Source of the DNA: Bacillus glycinifermentans
GTDB taxonomy: Bacteria; Bacillota; Bacilli; Bacillales; Bacillaceae
Assembly: GCF_001042475.2 (NCBI RefSeq)
Contig: NZ_LECW02000024.1
Coordinates: 101,586 to 165,585 of the forward strand
Direction: 5' to 3'
DNA: 64,000 nt
Part shown: piece by piece, positions 46,732-56,101 of the stretch
Numbering within the stretch: position 1 is the first letter of the stretch
Layout of the letters: every line of letters begins with the position of its first letter
The notes under the pieces: model-generated
What the model saw: the letters and a program-made list of their open reading frames with translations, nothing else
Database searches by the model: none
Told to the model about the DNA's origin: nothing
Program-made: the position numbers and the translations under genes

Positions 46732-47040
46732 TTTTTTCGAAAACGTAAATGAAGACAGGAATGCGGGCTGCTTTTCGAATGCGAGAAACCCTTGGAGGAA
46801 CCGGCGGAACTCTGGGATCCTGCGGAAACCGAGACTTTCCGCGAGAAGCGGATGCCGGGAATTTACATGAGGATAAAATAATCTGAAAAAATCTCCTTTT
46901 ACGACCAAATCATGCTTCAATACGTTCCTTCCTGTTTGTATAAATTCATAGCAGATGCCGCAAGACGCAGGATTAAAGCAACATCTTTGCAGGTCTATTT
47001 TACATATTAAAGGAATTTTAACGATTCGTATTTGCAAAAC
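46732..47040. other. Intergenic stretch upstream of yodT
   Basis: About 310 bases. A minus-strand frame of 112 codons (46699-47037) covers it but has no ribosome site, runs through the yodT promoter and shows atypical composition; I do not accept it as a gene. It may be residue of a cge-region gene, which normally lies here in B. subtilis. Confidence 0.45.
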
Positions 47041-47066
47041 AAAAACCTTCCCGATGGAAGGTTTTG
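47041..47066 (-). terminator. Terminator of the YjcZ-type gene
   Basis: AAAACCTTCC-ATCG-GGAAGGTTTTTGTTTT on the minus strand. Confidence 0.8.
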
Positions 47067-47102
47067 TGAAGATGTTATATACCGGTTTGATTCTATATTT
47101 CT

Positions 47103-47237
47103 TTAGTGGATAAAAGCGGCTCCGACGATAATCAGCAAAATAAAGAGTACGACGATTAATACGAACGTGCTTTTTCCGTAAAATCCATGGCCGTATCCAT
47201 AGCCGCCGTAATCACAGCAATGATGGGGGTAATACAC
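47103..47237 (-). CDS. YjcZ-family small sporulation membrane protein (44 aa)
   Basis: Starts at a GTG after AAAGGATG. N-terminal His/Cys/Tyr/Gly part ([19 protein letters not shown]) and a C-terminal helix typical of YjcZ/sspJ-like miniproteins ([20 protein letters not shown]). These families are made in spores of many Bacillus; the role is not known. Not long enough for standard gene callers. Confidence 0.75.
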   Translation of the reverse strand: MYYPHHCCDYGGYGYGHGFYGKSTFVLIVVLFILLIIVGAAFIH

Positions 47238-47314
47238 GGGACATTCATCCTTTCCTGAAAATTCGTTACACCCCAGCCTATGCGGGCCAAGTCACCATTG
47301 GTTTGTGCTTCTGC

Positions 47315-48091
47315 CTACATCGGGGAAAACAAATATTTAAAAATGGTTGTCAGGCGATGCGCTCTCCGAAATCCGAGCTTTTCATAAAACCGTTTCGCCT
47401 GATCGCTTCCAGTCGTGACCAGATAGCTAAGTCCCAGCCCTGACCGTTTTGATTCGGCAAGCATTTCATGGAGCAGTTCCGTTCCATAGCCCTTGCGCTG
47501 ATAAGGCTCTAAAATGGCGACTTCCTCGATTTTGGACACGTTTTCCCGGTAATCTGCGTAAAGCTCCGCACAGCCGATCGGCGTCCCATCATCAGAGTAG
47601 CAGACAAACAGCTGAACAATGCCTTTTTCATAAAATGGATACTTGCGGCGCAGCTTCTCTTTGGCAAATGTCTCATTTATGCTTAGCGCATCATAGGCCT
47701 GCATCACCTCACAGCCGTCCCGAAGCGATGTTGGCGTTCCCCATCTGATCCGGCCAGACCCGGCATCCTCTTGCCATTCCGTCAGATCGATGCTGTAAAA
47801 AAGCTCCTCATCAAGGACATACCCGAGATCAAACAAAGCTTTTTTCATAGAAAAAGGAACACTCTTGCCAAATGAACTTTTCACATGAATGTAATTTCGT
47901 TTTAAAATCCCCGGAACGCGAACGAGCAGCGAACATAAATCTTCCATCGGATAATCGTCCTGCAGCTGTATAAAATGGTTGGCAAACATTTGCGGAAGCT
48001 GATCATCTATGAAAACGTCATAAAACGCTTCGCTTTTTTTAGTGCATGTCAGCAGTAAATAGTTTTCCTCAGCCTGTACGATTGATTTCAT
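47315..48091 (-). CDS. GNAT-family acetyltransferase
   Basis: 258 aa; acetyl-CoA fold with motif A VSKIEEVAILEPYQRKGYGTELLHEM and motif B KRFYEKLGFRRAHRL. The N-terminal 100 residues form a partner domain. ATG at 48091 (KSIVQAEENY) after AAAGAGG. It sits where B. subtilis has cgeE, also a GNAT-like spore-maturation protein; homology is not verified by reading. Confidence 0.75.
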   Translation of the reverse strand: MKSIVQAEENYLLLTCTKKSEAFYDVFIDDQLPQMFANHFIQLQDDYPMEDLCSLLVRVPGILKRNYIHVKSSFGKSVPFSMKKALFDLGYVLDEELFYSIDLTEWQEDAGSGRIRWGTPTSLRDGCEVMQAYDALSINETFAKEKLRRKYPFYEKGIVQLFVCYSDDGTPIGCAELYADYRENVSKIEEVAILEPYQRKGYGTELLHEMLAESKRSGLGLSYLVTTGSDQAKRFYEKLGFRRAHRLTTIFKYLFSPM

Positions 48092-48174
48092 AACGGCAGC
48101 CTCTTTTCGGTTCGTATGCATGGTATAAAAAAATGACCCTTTCATAAAAAGGATCATCTTTTGACAGGAGAATG

Positions 48175-48633
48175 TCAATTCTTTTTAGAGTCTTTTTTTC
48201 CTTTCTCAAATAAGCCGGCATACTTTCCGTAGCCTTCCTTCTCAAGATCGTCCTTCGGAATAAAACGAAGCGCGGCTGAGTTGATGCAGTAGCGGAGACC
48301 GTTTGGACCCGGGCCGTCGGGAAACACGTGACCGAGATGCGAGTCAGCGGTCTTGCTTCTGACTTCCGTCCTGATCATGCCGTGGGACGTATCAAGGTTT
48401 TCCTCTATCTCTCCTTCATTGATCGGCTTCGTAAAGCTCGGCCAGCCGCAGTGGGCATCAAATTTGTCGAGCGAGGAAAACAGCGGCTTCCCGGATACGA
48501 TATCAACATAGATTCCCTCTTCCCGGTGGTTCCAATACTCGTTTTGGAACGGGGGTTCTGTTCCGTTGTTCTGCGTCACCTCGTACTGTATCCGATTGAG
48601 CTGTTTGAGCCGTTCTTCTTTATTGACGCTCAT
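48175..48633 (-). CDS. msrB: Methionine-R-sulfoxide reductase MsrB
   Basis: 152 aa; reduces free and protein-bound Met-R-sulfoxide. SelR motif [36 protein letters not shown] with the catalytic Cys. Nine extra Lys-rich residues at the C-terminus compared with the family norm. Overlaps msrA by 14 bases. Confidence 0.95.
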   Translation of the reverse strand: MSVNKEERLKQLNRIQYEVTQNNGTEPPFQNEYWNHREEGIYVDIVSGKPLFSSLDKFDAHCGWPSFTKPINEGEIEENLDTSHGMIRTEVRSKTADSHLGHVFPDGPGPNGLRYCINSAALRFIPKDDLEKEGYGKYAGLFEKGKKDSKKN

Positions 48634-49168
48634 GTCCCAAGCCTCCCCAATGTTCTTTTAAAAATCCCTCTCGCCCGCTTCCAACACGGTACCTTTTATA
48701 GCGCTCGGGATGTTTTTTGTAGTAATCCTGATGGTATTCCTCAGCAGGGTAAAACGGGCCGGCTTCAAGAATCTCGGTTGCGATCGGATCTTTGAAGACG
48801 CCGCTTCCTTCCAGTTTTTTCTTTGATTCCAGAGCGAGCTTCCGCTGTCTGTCATGATGATAAAAAATCGCCGTCCGGTAGGATTCGCCGCGATCCGCAA
48901 ACTGTCCCCCGCTGTCTGTAGGATCGATCTGCTGCCAATAAAGTTCAAGCAATTTTTCATATGGAAAGATATCGGGATCAAACGTGATCTGCACCGCTTC
49001 TCGATGTCCGGTCGTATCGCTGCAGACCTCTTCATATGTCGGGTTTTCTTTATGACCGCCCGTATAGCCTGAGACGACTTTAATAATGCCGGGCTGTTCG
49101 TCAAAAGGTTTGACCATGCACCAAAAACAGCCTCCCGCAAACGTAGCGAGTTCCCGTTTTTCAGCCAT
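48620..49168 (-). CDS. msrA: Methionine-S-sulfoxide reductase MsrA
   Basis: 182 aa. Catalytic Cys in the [10 protein letters not shown] motif (residues 13-17); [15 protein letters not shown] and [13 protein letters not shown] follow. First gene of msrAB, a stress-repair pair against methionine oxidation; expression is likely shared with spx-type thiol stress genes, but no site was found. Confidence 0.95.
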   Translation of the reverse strand: MAEKRELATFAGGCFWCMVKPFDEQPGIIKVVSGYTGGHKENPTYEEVCSDTTGHREAVQITFDPDIFPYEKLLELYWQQIDPTDSGGQFADRGESYRTAIFYHHDRQRKLALESKKKLEGSGVFKDPIATEILEAGPFYPAEEYHQDYYKKHPERYKRYRVGSGREGFLKEHWGGLGHERQ

Positions 49169-49555
49169 ATGCGCTGCCTCCTTATCATAAAACGTGATGT
49201 GAACTATTATATCATAGCCTTTTGCTTTTCCATCTTCTTCTGCTCACGCTCATACATTATTCTAAAAAACTTCGGACATCCGACTTTCTCCTCTTGCCGG
49301 AAAAAGAATTGTGACAATTATTTGTCCTTTCCATCACCCGCTTACTGAATAAACCGTCAATTCACCCGCTGTTGCCGCTTTTGCCTTTGTCAATTGGCGG
49401 TCACATGAACTAAAAATCTGCTTAAACATTTACTTATCAGTCAAAAATTATGGTATCATAGTGATATCATGTTCATGAAAAGGAAAATTCATGCTGATTC
49501 GGTTATTCCTTTCTAAAGAAAGCGGAAATTTGCTAATTGTATGGAGGGGCGAAAT
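49169..49555. other. Intergenic region between msrA and ypoP
   Basis: About 390 bases without a plausible frame; holds the divergent promoters. On the plus strand a TATCAT-type -10 lies near 49452 before ypoP. No repeat was seen. Confidence 0.6.
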
Positions 49556-49987
49556 TTGAAAGCTAGAGAACAAATGATGTACGATATGGAAGCCTTGCTT
49601 CGCACAGTATTTAAACAAATACGCGATGAAATAAATGAGCTGCTCGAAAAAGAGATGTCTCGAAATGAATTTATGATCCTGCGCCTGCTGAGCGAACAGG
49701 GGCCGAAAAAGGTGACGGAGTTCGCAACGATTTTGGGCGTTTCCGCCAGCCATATTACCGCGGTAACCGATGCATTGGTCGAAAAAGGATGGATCACGAG
49801 AGTCCGTTCAAAAGAAGACAGAAGGATCATCAAAATCCACCTGACAGATGCCGGCAAAGAAATTATCAGATATTTCGAAGAAAAGAAAACAGAATATTAT
49901 TTTAAACGATTCAGCTGCTACACCGATGATGAGCTGAAAACGCTGATCGAACTGTTCAGCAAGCTTGACAAGAAAGGACAGCACTAA
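49556..49987 (+). CDS. ypoP: MarR-family regulator YpoP
   Basis: 143-aa winged-helix regulator; HTH in KVTEFATILGVSASHITAVTDALVEKGWI and wing RVRSKEDRRIIKIHLT. TTG start at 49556 with GGAGGGG at correct distance; an ATG five codons earlier overlaps the ribosome site. Ligand and targets unknown. Confidence 0.85.
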   Translation: MKAREQMMYDMEALLRTVFKQIRDEINELLEKEMSRNEFMILRLLSEQGPKKVTEFATILGVSASHITAVTDALVEKGWITRVRSKEDRRIIKIHLTDAGKEIIRYFEEKKTEYYFKRFSCYTDDELKTLIELFSKLDKKGQH

Positions 49988-50054
49988 ACGGGTGAACTTA
50001 CATATATCCGCACGCTCATGAGCACATTAAGATCAAAAAGAGGTGCACACATAT

Positions 50055-50303
50055 ATGACAGCTCCTTACCTATGTCCAAACTGCAAAACGAATCGGACGC
50101 GCTTCAATTTGATTGAACAGTCGCCGATCTCCGTCAAGCTTGACCCTTCAACAGGGGAAATTTTGGAAACGTATTCAAAGGACGAGCGCTCCCTTTTTCA
50201 TCTTCCATACAACGGCCCCGTAATGAAAGTACAGTGCGGCGTCTGCGGCTTAATCGAAGATGAAAAAACGTTTATCAAGCTCGCCGAATATGATAAACGC
50301 TGA
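50055..50303 (+). CDS. Small zinc-ribbon protein
   Basis: 82 aa with CPNCKTN at the start and CGVCG near residue 64; both Cys pairs suggest one zinc ribbon. Middle part NLIEQSPISVKLDPSTGEIL is beta-like. AGAGGTG precedes the ATG at 50055. Lies behind ypoP by 67 bases, possibly same transcript. Family not recognised. Confidence 0.7.
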   Translation: MTAPYLCPNCKTNRTRFNLIEQSPISVKLDPSTGEILETYSKDERSLFHLPYNGPVMKVQCGVCGLIEDEKTFIKLAEYDKR

Positions 50304-50317
50304 AAATGCACGCCGTA

Positions 50318-50351
50318 TAAAGCACACCCCTCTAAGAAGAAGGTGTGCTTT
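50318..50351. terminator. Terminator between the zinc-ribbon gene and ypnP
   Basis: AAAGCACACC/GGTGTGCTTT stem with T6 on the plus strand; overlaps the ypnP end. Confidence 0.82.
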
Positions 50352-51684
50352 TTTCTTTCCCAAAAAGTACGAGATGCTTCCATTTTCCATAGCGGTAATA
50401 CAGAAACGCAGTCAGGCTGCTTAACATAAAGCTCGTGCCGATGCCGAGCGCGATGCCGTTTTCTCCGGTCCATTCAGAAAACATATATGAAAAAGGGAAA
50501 CGCAATACCCAAAAGGAGACCGCGTTCAGCACCAAAATCTGAAACATCGCGCCCGAAGCCCTTACCACGCCGTTTAACACAAAATTAATACCGATAAACG
50601 GGTAAAAGAAGGCAATCGTTTTCAAATATTGTTCTCCAAAGCCGGCCGCCTCAGGCTCTGAAATGAACAGCTTCACCGCATGGTATCCGGCGAAGAAAAC
50701 CGCGGTGCTGATCGACAGCATGAACATGACCACGTAAAGAACGCCATAGTTTGCGATTTTCTCCGTTCGCTCCATGTCCCCGCCTCCGATCGTCTGACCG
50801 GCCATACTGTTGACGGCTGTTCCGATGGCCATCGCCGGCAGGATGAGAAGGCTGTCAATTCTCTGGACGGCTCCAAATCCGGAAACAACGCTTTCTCCAA
50901 ATGAGTTGACAACGCTCATAATCGCCATCGAACCGCCTGAAATCACGACCATTTGCAAGCCGGCGGGAATCCCGAGCCTTAAAATAACCGACGTCTCATC
51001 AAGCGAAGGCAGCTTTGGAAGCGTAAAAGGAACAAGCCCTTTTTTCACCGTATGGACGATGCCGTAAATAAACGCGATCCCCTGGGAAAGAACGGTGGCG
51101 TAAGCCGCTCCTGAAATCCCCAAATCAAACCCCGATATAAACAGCGGATCCAAAAAAAGATTTAACATAACAGCAGTCAGCACAAACCTGAGCGGCGTTT
51201 GACTGTCGCCGACAGCCCTCAATATGGTGCTGATAAAATTGTAGCCGAACAAAAATATAATTCCGATAAAATGAATTCTTAAATAGCCGGATGCTAAATC
51301 CATCATTTGATCCGGAGTTTGCAGAAGGGAAAGCAAAGGATTTGTAAACATATAGCCGATAATGCCGAGCAAAAGGCTCATCACCGTCATGATCACGATA
51401 AACGCATTGACGTATGATGCAAGTCCCTCTTTGTCTCCCTTCCCTTTTTGCTGGGATAGAATCGTAAGCGCAGCATTATTGATCCCCAATACAAACGACA
51501 GGACCGTAAAGAAAACCGTTCCGGAGACAGCCGTCGCTCCAAGCGCTTTGGCGCCGAGCAAATTTCCGACCCACAAGCTGTCGATGAACTGGAAGGAAAT
51601 CTGCAAAAGGTTGGCGAGGATGATGGGCCCGGAGAAAAAAATCAGCTGTTTCAAAACATTTCCGTATGTAAAATCCGTATTCAT
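50332..51684 (-). CDS. ypnP: MATE-family efflux protein YpnP
   Basis: 450 aa, 12 helices. DinF/NorM-type features: ILANLLQISFQFIDSLWVGNLLG and the second-half GIPAGLQMVVISGGSMAIMSVVNSFG. Second MATE pump of this window (see norM); the two belong to different subgroups. Substrate unknown. Confidence 0.9.
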   Translation of the reverse strand: MNTDFTYGNVLKQLIFFSGPIILANLLQISFQFIDSLWVGNLLGAKALGATAVSGTVFFTVLSFVLGINNAALTILSQQKGKGDKEGLASYVNAFIVIMTVMSLLLGIIGYMFTNPLLSLLQTPDQMMDLASGYLRIHFIGIIFLFGYNFISTILRAVGDSQTPLRFVLTAVMLNLFLDPLFISGFDLGISGAAYATVLSQGIAFIYGIVHTVKKGLVPFTLPKLPSLDETSVILRLGIPAGLQMVVISGGSMAIMSVVNSFGESVVSGFGAVQRIDSLLILPAMAIGTAVNSMAGQTIGGGDMERTEKIANYGVLYVVMFMLSISTAVFFAGYHAVKLFISEPEAAGFGEQYLKTIAFFYPFIGINFVLNGVVRASGAMFQILVLNAVSFWVLRFPFSYMFSEWTGENGIALGIGTSFMLSSLTAFLYYRYGKWKHLVLFGKEKSTPSS

Positions 51685-51775
51685 TTCCTTCTCCTTTTTT
51701 GCTTTGTCCCCGGCTGTGGCAGATGCCGGGAAAACCTCATATCATGAAAGAAAAAATAGAAAGGGGCGTGTGCAG

Positions 51776-52447
51776 ATGGACAGCACAATGTATGACGGCC
51801 GGCGGACAGAGCCGGTCTTTTATGCTCCGTATACAGAGAGGCAGGCACTCGCTGCTTTTCGAGCCGGCAACGGCCAGGCGATGCTCAGGCTGCTTCACGC
51901 CGCTCCAGGCACGGACGATATCATCGTGCTCGTCAACGGATTTCCGCTGTTTCAAAACGCAGCTTATAGAGAACTGTCCTCTTATGTGCCGGTTATCGCC
52001 GGACTCTGCCGAATCGACGTTTTAAAGGCAGGGGCACTGCGCCCTCCGCTTCTTACCGTACATTATGACATCATGCCGGCTAACCATTATACAATCGCCA
52101 TTACCGGCACCCTGTCAAAGCCGTTTCCTTTCGCGATGTCAGACCGGGTATCTATTCAAGAGAGCAAACGCAGTATGAGGTTCGTTCATCTCTCCCCCGA
52201 CGCCCCGGCTCTCGATCTTGCCGTCAGAAAGGGGCCCGTTCTTTTTGCAAACGTGTCCTTTGCTAACGCCAGCCACTATATCGCATGTCCCTTTGAAAAA
52301 GCCGACTTGGAAATACGTGCAGCCGGAACAGAAACCGTCTTGCTGAATGTTCCGAAGGCCGAGCTTTCAAACGATCAGCCGGTCACCTTCTATTGCCTCG
52401 GGTTTATCAATGGATCTCCGGCTCTTGAAATGAAAAAACATCCGTGA
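51776..52447 (+). CDS. DUF4397-domain protein
   Basis: 223 aa. A repeated unit LRLLHAAPGTDDIIVLVNG and RFVHLSPDAPALDLAVRKG is the DUF4397 signature, a beta-sandwich often in secreted proteins. No signal peptide is seen on the chosen start (ATG at 51776, AAGGGGCG upstream); longer frames lie inside ypnP antisense. Proteins like this occur in spore coats or at the cell surface; role unknown. Confidence 0.78.
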   Translation: MDSTMYDGRRTEPVFYAPYTERQALAAFRAGNGQAMLRLLHAAPGTDDIIVLVNGFPLFQNAAYRELSSYVPVIAGLCRIDVLKAGALRPPLLTVHYDIMPANHYTIAITGTLSKPFPFAMSDRVSIQESKRSMRFVHLSPDAPALDLAVRKGPVLFANVSFANASHYIACPFEKADLEIRAAGTETVLLNVPKAELSNDQPVTFYCLGFINGSPALEMKKHP

Positions 52448-52458
52448 CGGGGCCGACC

Positions 52459-52489
52459 GAAAAAAAGAGACGTGATGTCTCTTTTTTAC
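52459..52489. terminator. Bidirectional terminator between the DUF4397 gene and ypmT
   Basis: AAAAAAGAGAC/GTCTCTTTTTT hairpin. Confidence 0.85.
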
Positions 52490-52677
52490 CGGTCCGTTTT
52501 TTTTCGTTTTTTCACATCAAGCGTAAATACCATAATGCTTAAAAATAAGGCGCAATAGCCGATGTTTAAATACATTTTGTCCATATCTTCGTCGAAAAAG
52601 CTGAGGGCTGCGAGCGCCGCAAAATACAGTGCAAATAATGACGCCAATAAGCTGAAATATTTATTGATACGCTCCAT
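52486..52677 (-). CDS. ypmT: YpmT, small membrane protein
   Basis: 63 aa with two helices (YFSLLASLFALYFAALAAL and YLNIGYCALFLSIMVFTLDV). Start at 52677 (MERINKYF) after AGAGGTG. Same size and place as B. subtilis YpmT. Function unknown. Confidence 0.82.
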   Translation of the reverse strand: MERINKYFSLLASLFALYFAALAALSFFDEDMDKMYLNIGYCALFLSIMVFTLDVKKRKKTDR

Positions 52678-52767
52678 ACGGTCACCTCTACTATTCAAAA
52701 AGAAAATATTCCTCACCGGTTAATATTTTACATTGTCCAGTATTTTAAACGTTTCGTCAACTTTCAG

Positions 52768-53331
52768 TTATGATGCCGGCTGATAATAGACAAATTCGAT
52801 TTGGTCATTTTTCAAATCGATGGTTTTCGCTTTTACGTACATTCCGTTTTTAAGCGGCATTTCCGATAAACTGACTTGAATTTCTTTCGCATGTGCGCGG
52901 ACATGGACAAAATCAGGGAGATCATAAAACTGATCCATGTAATTTAAAACAAACGATATCGGGATGTTCAGCTTTCCTAAAGAAAATTTTGTTACACGAA
53001 GAACGACATCCCCGTTTTTCTCGACTGACGGCCGGAAGGACACCGCGCAATCGACCGTTGATGAAAAGGCGCGGATGGCGCCGATGACGTGGACTTCATC
53101 ATCGATTTCAACTTTGTAGTCAAGATCTGACGATGTTTCTTTTTGCAAATACGAATTGATGAATGCTGACAATGATTCTTTCGTGCCGGTCACATTCAGT
53201 TCATACTCGCTCACTGGAGGCCCGGCCTGCTCCCTTTCGCCGCCCGGAAGGATCAGGAGGGTCAAAACCCCGGCCAAAATGATGATATTCACTGCCAATA
53301 ACGTTAAAAATAAACTTTTCCATTTCTTCAT
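52768..53331 (-). CDS. ypmS: YpmS, membrane-anchored DUF2140 protein
   Basis: 187 aa; N-terminal signal anchor (SLFLTLLAVNIIILAGVLTLLIL), then an extracytoplasmic beta-rich domain. The neighbour ypmR is the usual partner and the two are linked to envelope function in Bacillaceae. Start with AAACATGAAG context. Confidence 0.83.
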   Translation of the reverse strand: MKKWKSLFLTLLAVNIIILAGVLTLLILPGGEREQAGPPVSEYELNVTGTKESLSAFINSYLQKETSSDLDYKVEIDDEVHVIGAIRAFSSTVDCAVSFRPSVEKNGDVVLRVTKFSLGKLNIPISFVLNYMDQFYDLPDFVHVRAHAKEIQVSLSEMPLKNGMYVKAKTIDLKNDQIEFVYYQPAS

Positions 53332-53340
53332 GTTTTCACC

Positions 53341-54091
53341 TTATTCTTGCGGAAAGTCTTCTTTTGTCATTTGATCGTAAACACGCTCTGCTATTAGTGA
53401 ATACCCGTATTGATTGGGATGAAACTCATCATCTGCAATCCTTTTTTCATCGCTGTATTCTTCAAAGATATCAGCGATATCGGCCATTTTTGCATTCGGG
53501 ATGTTTTTGAGCTTCCCCTTCGCTCCTTCGTTCCATTCGCCAACAACCTGATCGACTTCCCGCAGTTCGGAAAGCGTAAATGTAAACGGGTTACATGCCG
53601 ACATAAACGATCTCCGCACTGCCGTTTTGCTCTCTGATGTCCGTTAAAATGTCCGCAAGCCTTTCTTCAAATGCCTTTTGCTCGACTCTAAACGGCTGAA
53701 GCGTTAAATGTGCAAAGTTTTGGCGGACCACCTTCATCAGATCGTTCCCGCCGATTGTCAGCAAGATATAGTCAGCATCCTTCAGCCCCTCCTGCACCTC
53801 TCGTTCTTCCAGCTTTTTCTTCAGCTGATCAGTCCGGCAGCCTTTCACCGCATAATTTTTGACCGTAACCGACTTTACATCGCTGCGGCTCTTCAGTTTT
53901 TCGGCCACCATTCCGACATAGCCCTTTCCTTCCTGATCGCCAACTCCCTTTGTCAGAGAGTCTCCTACTGCGGCGATGACGATGCTCCGCTTAGGAGTAA
54001 CCGCCGTTTTTTCGGCTCCCGCATTGACAATTGTACACGCTGAGAGCAGACAGACAAGAACGATCATGACTGACAAAAACCGTTTGCTCAA
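53341..54091 (-). pseudogene. ypmR: YpmR SGNH/GDSL lipase-acylhydrolase, interrupted by a frameshift
   Basis: The 5' part (166 codons) has a lipobox-type signal (LLSACT), block I GDSLTKGVGD, and the GGND block, ending at TAA after VYVGM. The 3' part, in another frame, carries the final catalytic DDEFHPNQYGYS. Inserting one base after ATGTA near 53596 (TAT/TAC AAC CCG) would join both to a ~250-aa YpmR. Hence a one-base deletion, either real or a reading error. In the intact protein the Ser of GDSL and the Asp/His of DxxH are the catalytic residues. Confidence 0.85.
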
Positions 54092-54212
54092 ATAGCGATG
54101 CCCCTTCCTTCTTTATCACCTAAGTGAAAGTGTAACACGTTTTGTTTCTTTTGAAAATCGCACGGCAAAAAGCCTGTTTTCCGGCGGGATAACAGGCTGT
54201 TGCATACAATAT

Positions 54213-54794
54213 TCAACGTTTTTCCAGAATTTTAATATCGGCAATGATATCTTCATACGGCGTATCTTTAACACCGTCATAATCTTTGACGACTTTCCCT
54301 TTCTGGTCGATTAAATAAAATGAGGTTTTATGAATAACCTGATCATTATTTTCCGGCTTTTTGACGATCGACTTAAAGCTTTTCAGCGCAAACTTTTCGA
54401 TGTCAGCCTGCGAGTATCCGGTCAAAAAATCCCAATTTTCCAAAGACAGCGGATAGTTCGCAGCAAATTTTTTCAGCTTTTCCGGTGTATCGTTTTCGGG
54501 ATCGACGCTGAACGAGACGATCCGGGCTTGTACGTTTTCTTCTTTCATTTGCTTTTGCAGTTCTGTCATATGCGCGGTCATCGGCGGACAAACGGTCTCA
54601 CAGTTCGTAAAAATAAAGTCCGCGACCCACACTTTTCCTTTTAAGCTGTCGAGCGATACCGTTTTATGATCTTGATTTTGAAAAGAAAAAGACTGTACAT
54701 CATAATTCAGCGGGTCTTCAATTTTACTGGTGCCACAAGCGCATAACAAAGCGATGACAATACCGGCAAATAGTGCGCCGAAAACGTTTTTCAA
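54213..54794 (-). CDS. ypmQ: SCO1-family copper chaperone (BsSCO/YpmQ)
   Basis: 193-aa lipoprotein (lipobox LLCAC), thioredoxin-like. Copper motif FTNCETVCPP (CxxxC) and the distant His in NDQVIHKTSF. Delivers copper to the CuA centre of cytochrome c oxidase subunit II. Start TTG at 54794 (KNVFGALF) after GGGATGGGG; same length as the B. subtilis protein. Nineteen bases behind the DegV gene. Confidence 0.92.
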   Translation of the reverse strand: MKNVFGALFAGIVIALLCACGTSKIEDPLNYDVQSFSFQNQDHKTVSLDSLKGKVWVADFIFTNCETVCPPMTAHMTELQKQMKEENVQARIVSFSVDPENDTPEKLKKFAANYPLSLENWDFLTGYSQADIEKFALKSFKSIVKKPENNDQVIHKTSFYLIDQKGKVVKDYDGVKDTPYEDIIADIKILEKR

Positions 54795-54813
54795 TCTTTC
54801 CCCATCCCCTTTG

Positions 54814-55656
54814 TCAGTCAGTATAAAAAGTAAAACCGATCGCTCCTTTTCCTGTATGAACCGATATGATCGGCGTGGTGCATAAAATATCGATGTCCAT
54901 CCCCGGAACATGCTCAAGCAATGAAGCTTTCAGCCTATGCGCCAGCTCCAGCGCATCCGCATGAGCGATGCCGATCGCCTGAACGGTTTTTCCTTTTACG
55001 GACGAAAGGAATTGGCCTGTTAAATATTTAATGAGCTGAGCGCTGCTGCGGACGTTTTTTTCAGGTGTGTAGATCCCGTCTTCAAGCCTTGCGATCGGCT
55101 TTACTTTCAGCAATGAACCGATCAGCGCTTTTCCTCTGCCGATGCGCCCCCCTTTGATCAAATTTTCAAGAGTGTCGATCGTCACATACAGAGAAGTGCG
55201 GTGTCTGAGCCGTTTAAGGTCTTCCGCCATGGCTGCAGCCGACCATCCCTGCTCGGCAAGCACAGCTGCCCTCACCACCTGAAAACCTAAGCCTTTTGAA
55301 ATATACATCGAGTCGATGACCGTAATCGATGCATCAACCATTTTCGAAGCGCACACAGCCGTCTGATACGTTCCGCTTAGTTCACTTGAAAGGTGTATGC
55401 TGATCACTTCGCTCCCGTCTTCGGTCAGTTTTTCGTATAAGTCGACAAAAGCCCCCAATGGCGGCTGGGAGCTTTTCGGAAGCTCAGCTGCTTCTCCCAT
55501 CTTCTCAATAAATTCATCAGATTGAATATCAATCTGATCCCTGTAAATCTTTCCGTCAATTGCTATGGAAAGCGGCAGTACGGAAATGCCGTATTTGCGA
55601 AGCGTTTCCCTGCTTAGATCCGCTGTCGAATCCGTTACGATCTTAATGTTTACCAA
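54814..55656 (-). CDS. DegV-family fatty-acid-binding protein
   Basis: 280 aa. Two DegV domains: VNIKIVTDSTADLSRETLRKYGISVLPL at the start and the fatty-acid pocket Ser of HLSSELSGTYQTA; C-terminal ISVHTGKGAIGFTF. Such FakB-like proteins present exogenous fatty acids to FakA kinase. TTG start. In B. subtilis this locus has no such gene directly before ypmQ as far as I recall. Confidence 0.85.
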   Translation of the reverse strand: MVNIKIVTDSTADLSRETLRKYGISVLPLSIAIDGKIYRDQIDIQSDEFIEKMGEAAELPKSSQPPLGAFVDLYEKLTEDGSEVISIHLSSELSGTYQTAVCASKMVDASITVIDSMYISKGLGFQVVRAAVLAEQGWSAAAMAEDLKRLRHRTSLYVTIDTLENLIKGGRIGRGKALIGSLLKVKPIARLEDGIYTPEKNVRSSAQLIKYLTGQFLSSVKGKTVQAIGIAHADALELAHRLKASLLEHVPGMDIDILCTTPIISVHTGKGAIGFTFYTD

Positions 55657-55706
55657 TCCTTTTCACATCCTGTCGGTTCCATGTGGCACAAAAACCGCAT
55701 GAAAAA

Positions 55707-55746
55707 TTCTTTGCCGGCCATTGGCTTAGGCTGGCAAAGAATTTTT
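55707..55746 (-). terminator. Terminator between ypmP and the DegV gene
   Basis: TTCTTTGCCAGCC/GGCCGGCAAAGAA stem then TTTTTC on the minus strand. Confidence 0.8.
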
Positions 55747-55751
55747 CCATG

Positions 55752-56003
55752 CTATGCATTATGTTTTAGTTCTTCCTGCTGATAAATTGCGAGGTAATCC
55801 CGCCATTTTAATGCCCGTTTTAAATATTCCCTGAAGGAGTAGACGCTTTTTGTCCGCCTCGAATCATACAGCTCCTCTAAATACGCTTCAAGCCTCAGCT
55901 TCGCCATAAAAAAGTGCGGGTCGTCCTCCTTTAACAATGGAATTTCCGTCACCTTCACCTGCTGTCCATCCGATCGTTTGAACTCTAGGCTTTTGAGTAA
56001 CAA
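55752..56003 (-). CDS. ypmP: YpmP (DUF2535)
   Basis: 83-aa protein: LLKSLEFKRSDGQQVKVTEIPLLKEDDPHFFMAKLRLEAYLEELY. DUF2535 family, common in Bacillus. TTG start with AGAGGAT. No known activity. Confidence 0.85.
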   Translation of the reverse strand: MLLKSLEFKRSDGQQVKVTEIPLLKEDDPHFFMAKLRLEAYLEELYDSRRTKSVYSFREYLKRALKWRDYLAIYQQEELKHNA

Positions 56004-56101
56004 GGTATCAATCCTCTTTTATTGGATATTTTCTTTATTATATTATACATAATCCCGGGAAGCTTTGTCCGGAAATGATGCGATGTATTCAAAAAAATGT
56101 C

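Noticed and set aside
46699..47037. 112-codon minus-strand reading frame upstream of yodT
   Set aside because: No ribosome site, covers the sigma-E promoter of yodT, atypical amino-acid make-up (many Phe, Arg, Cys).
51362..51775. 138-codon N-terminal extension of the DUF4397 protein
   Set aside because: It is antisense to ypnP, lacks a start signal, and the ATG at 51776 has a good site.
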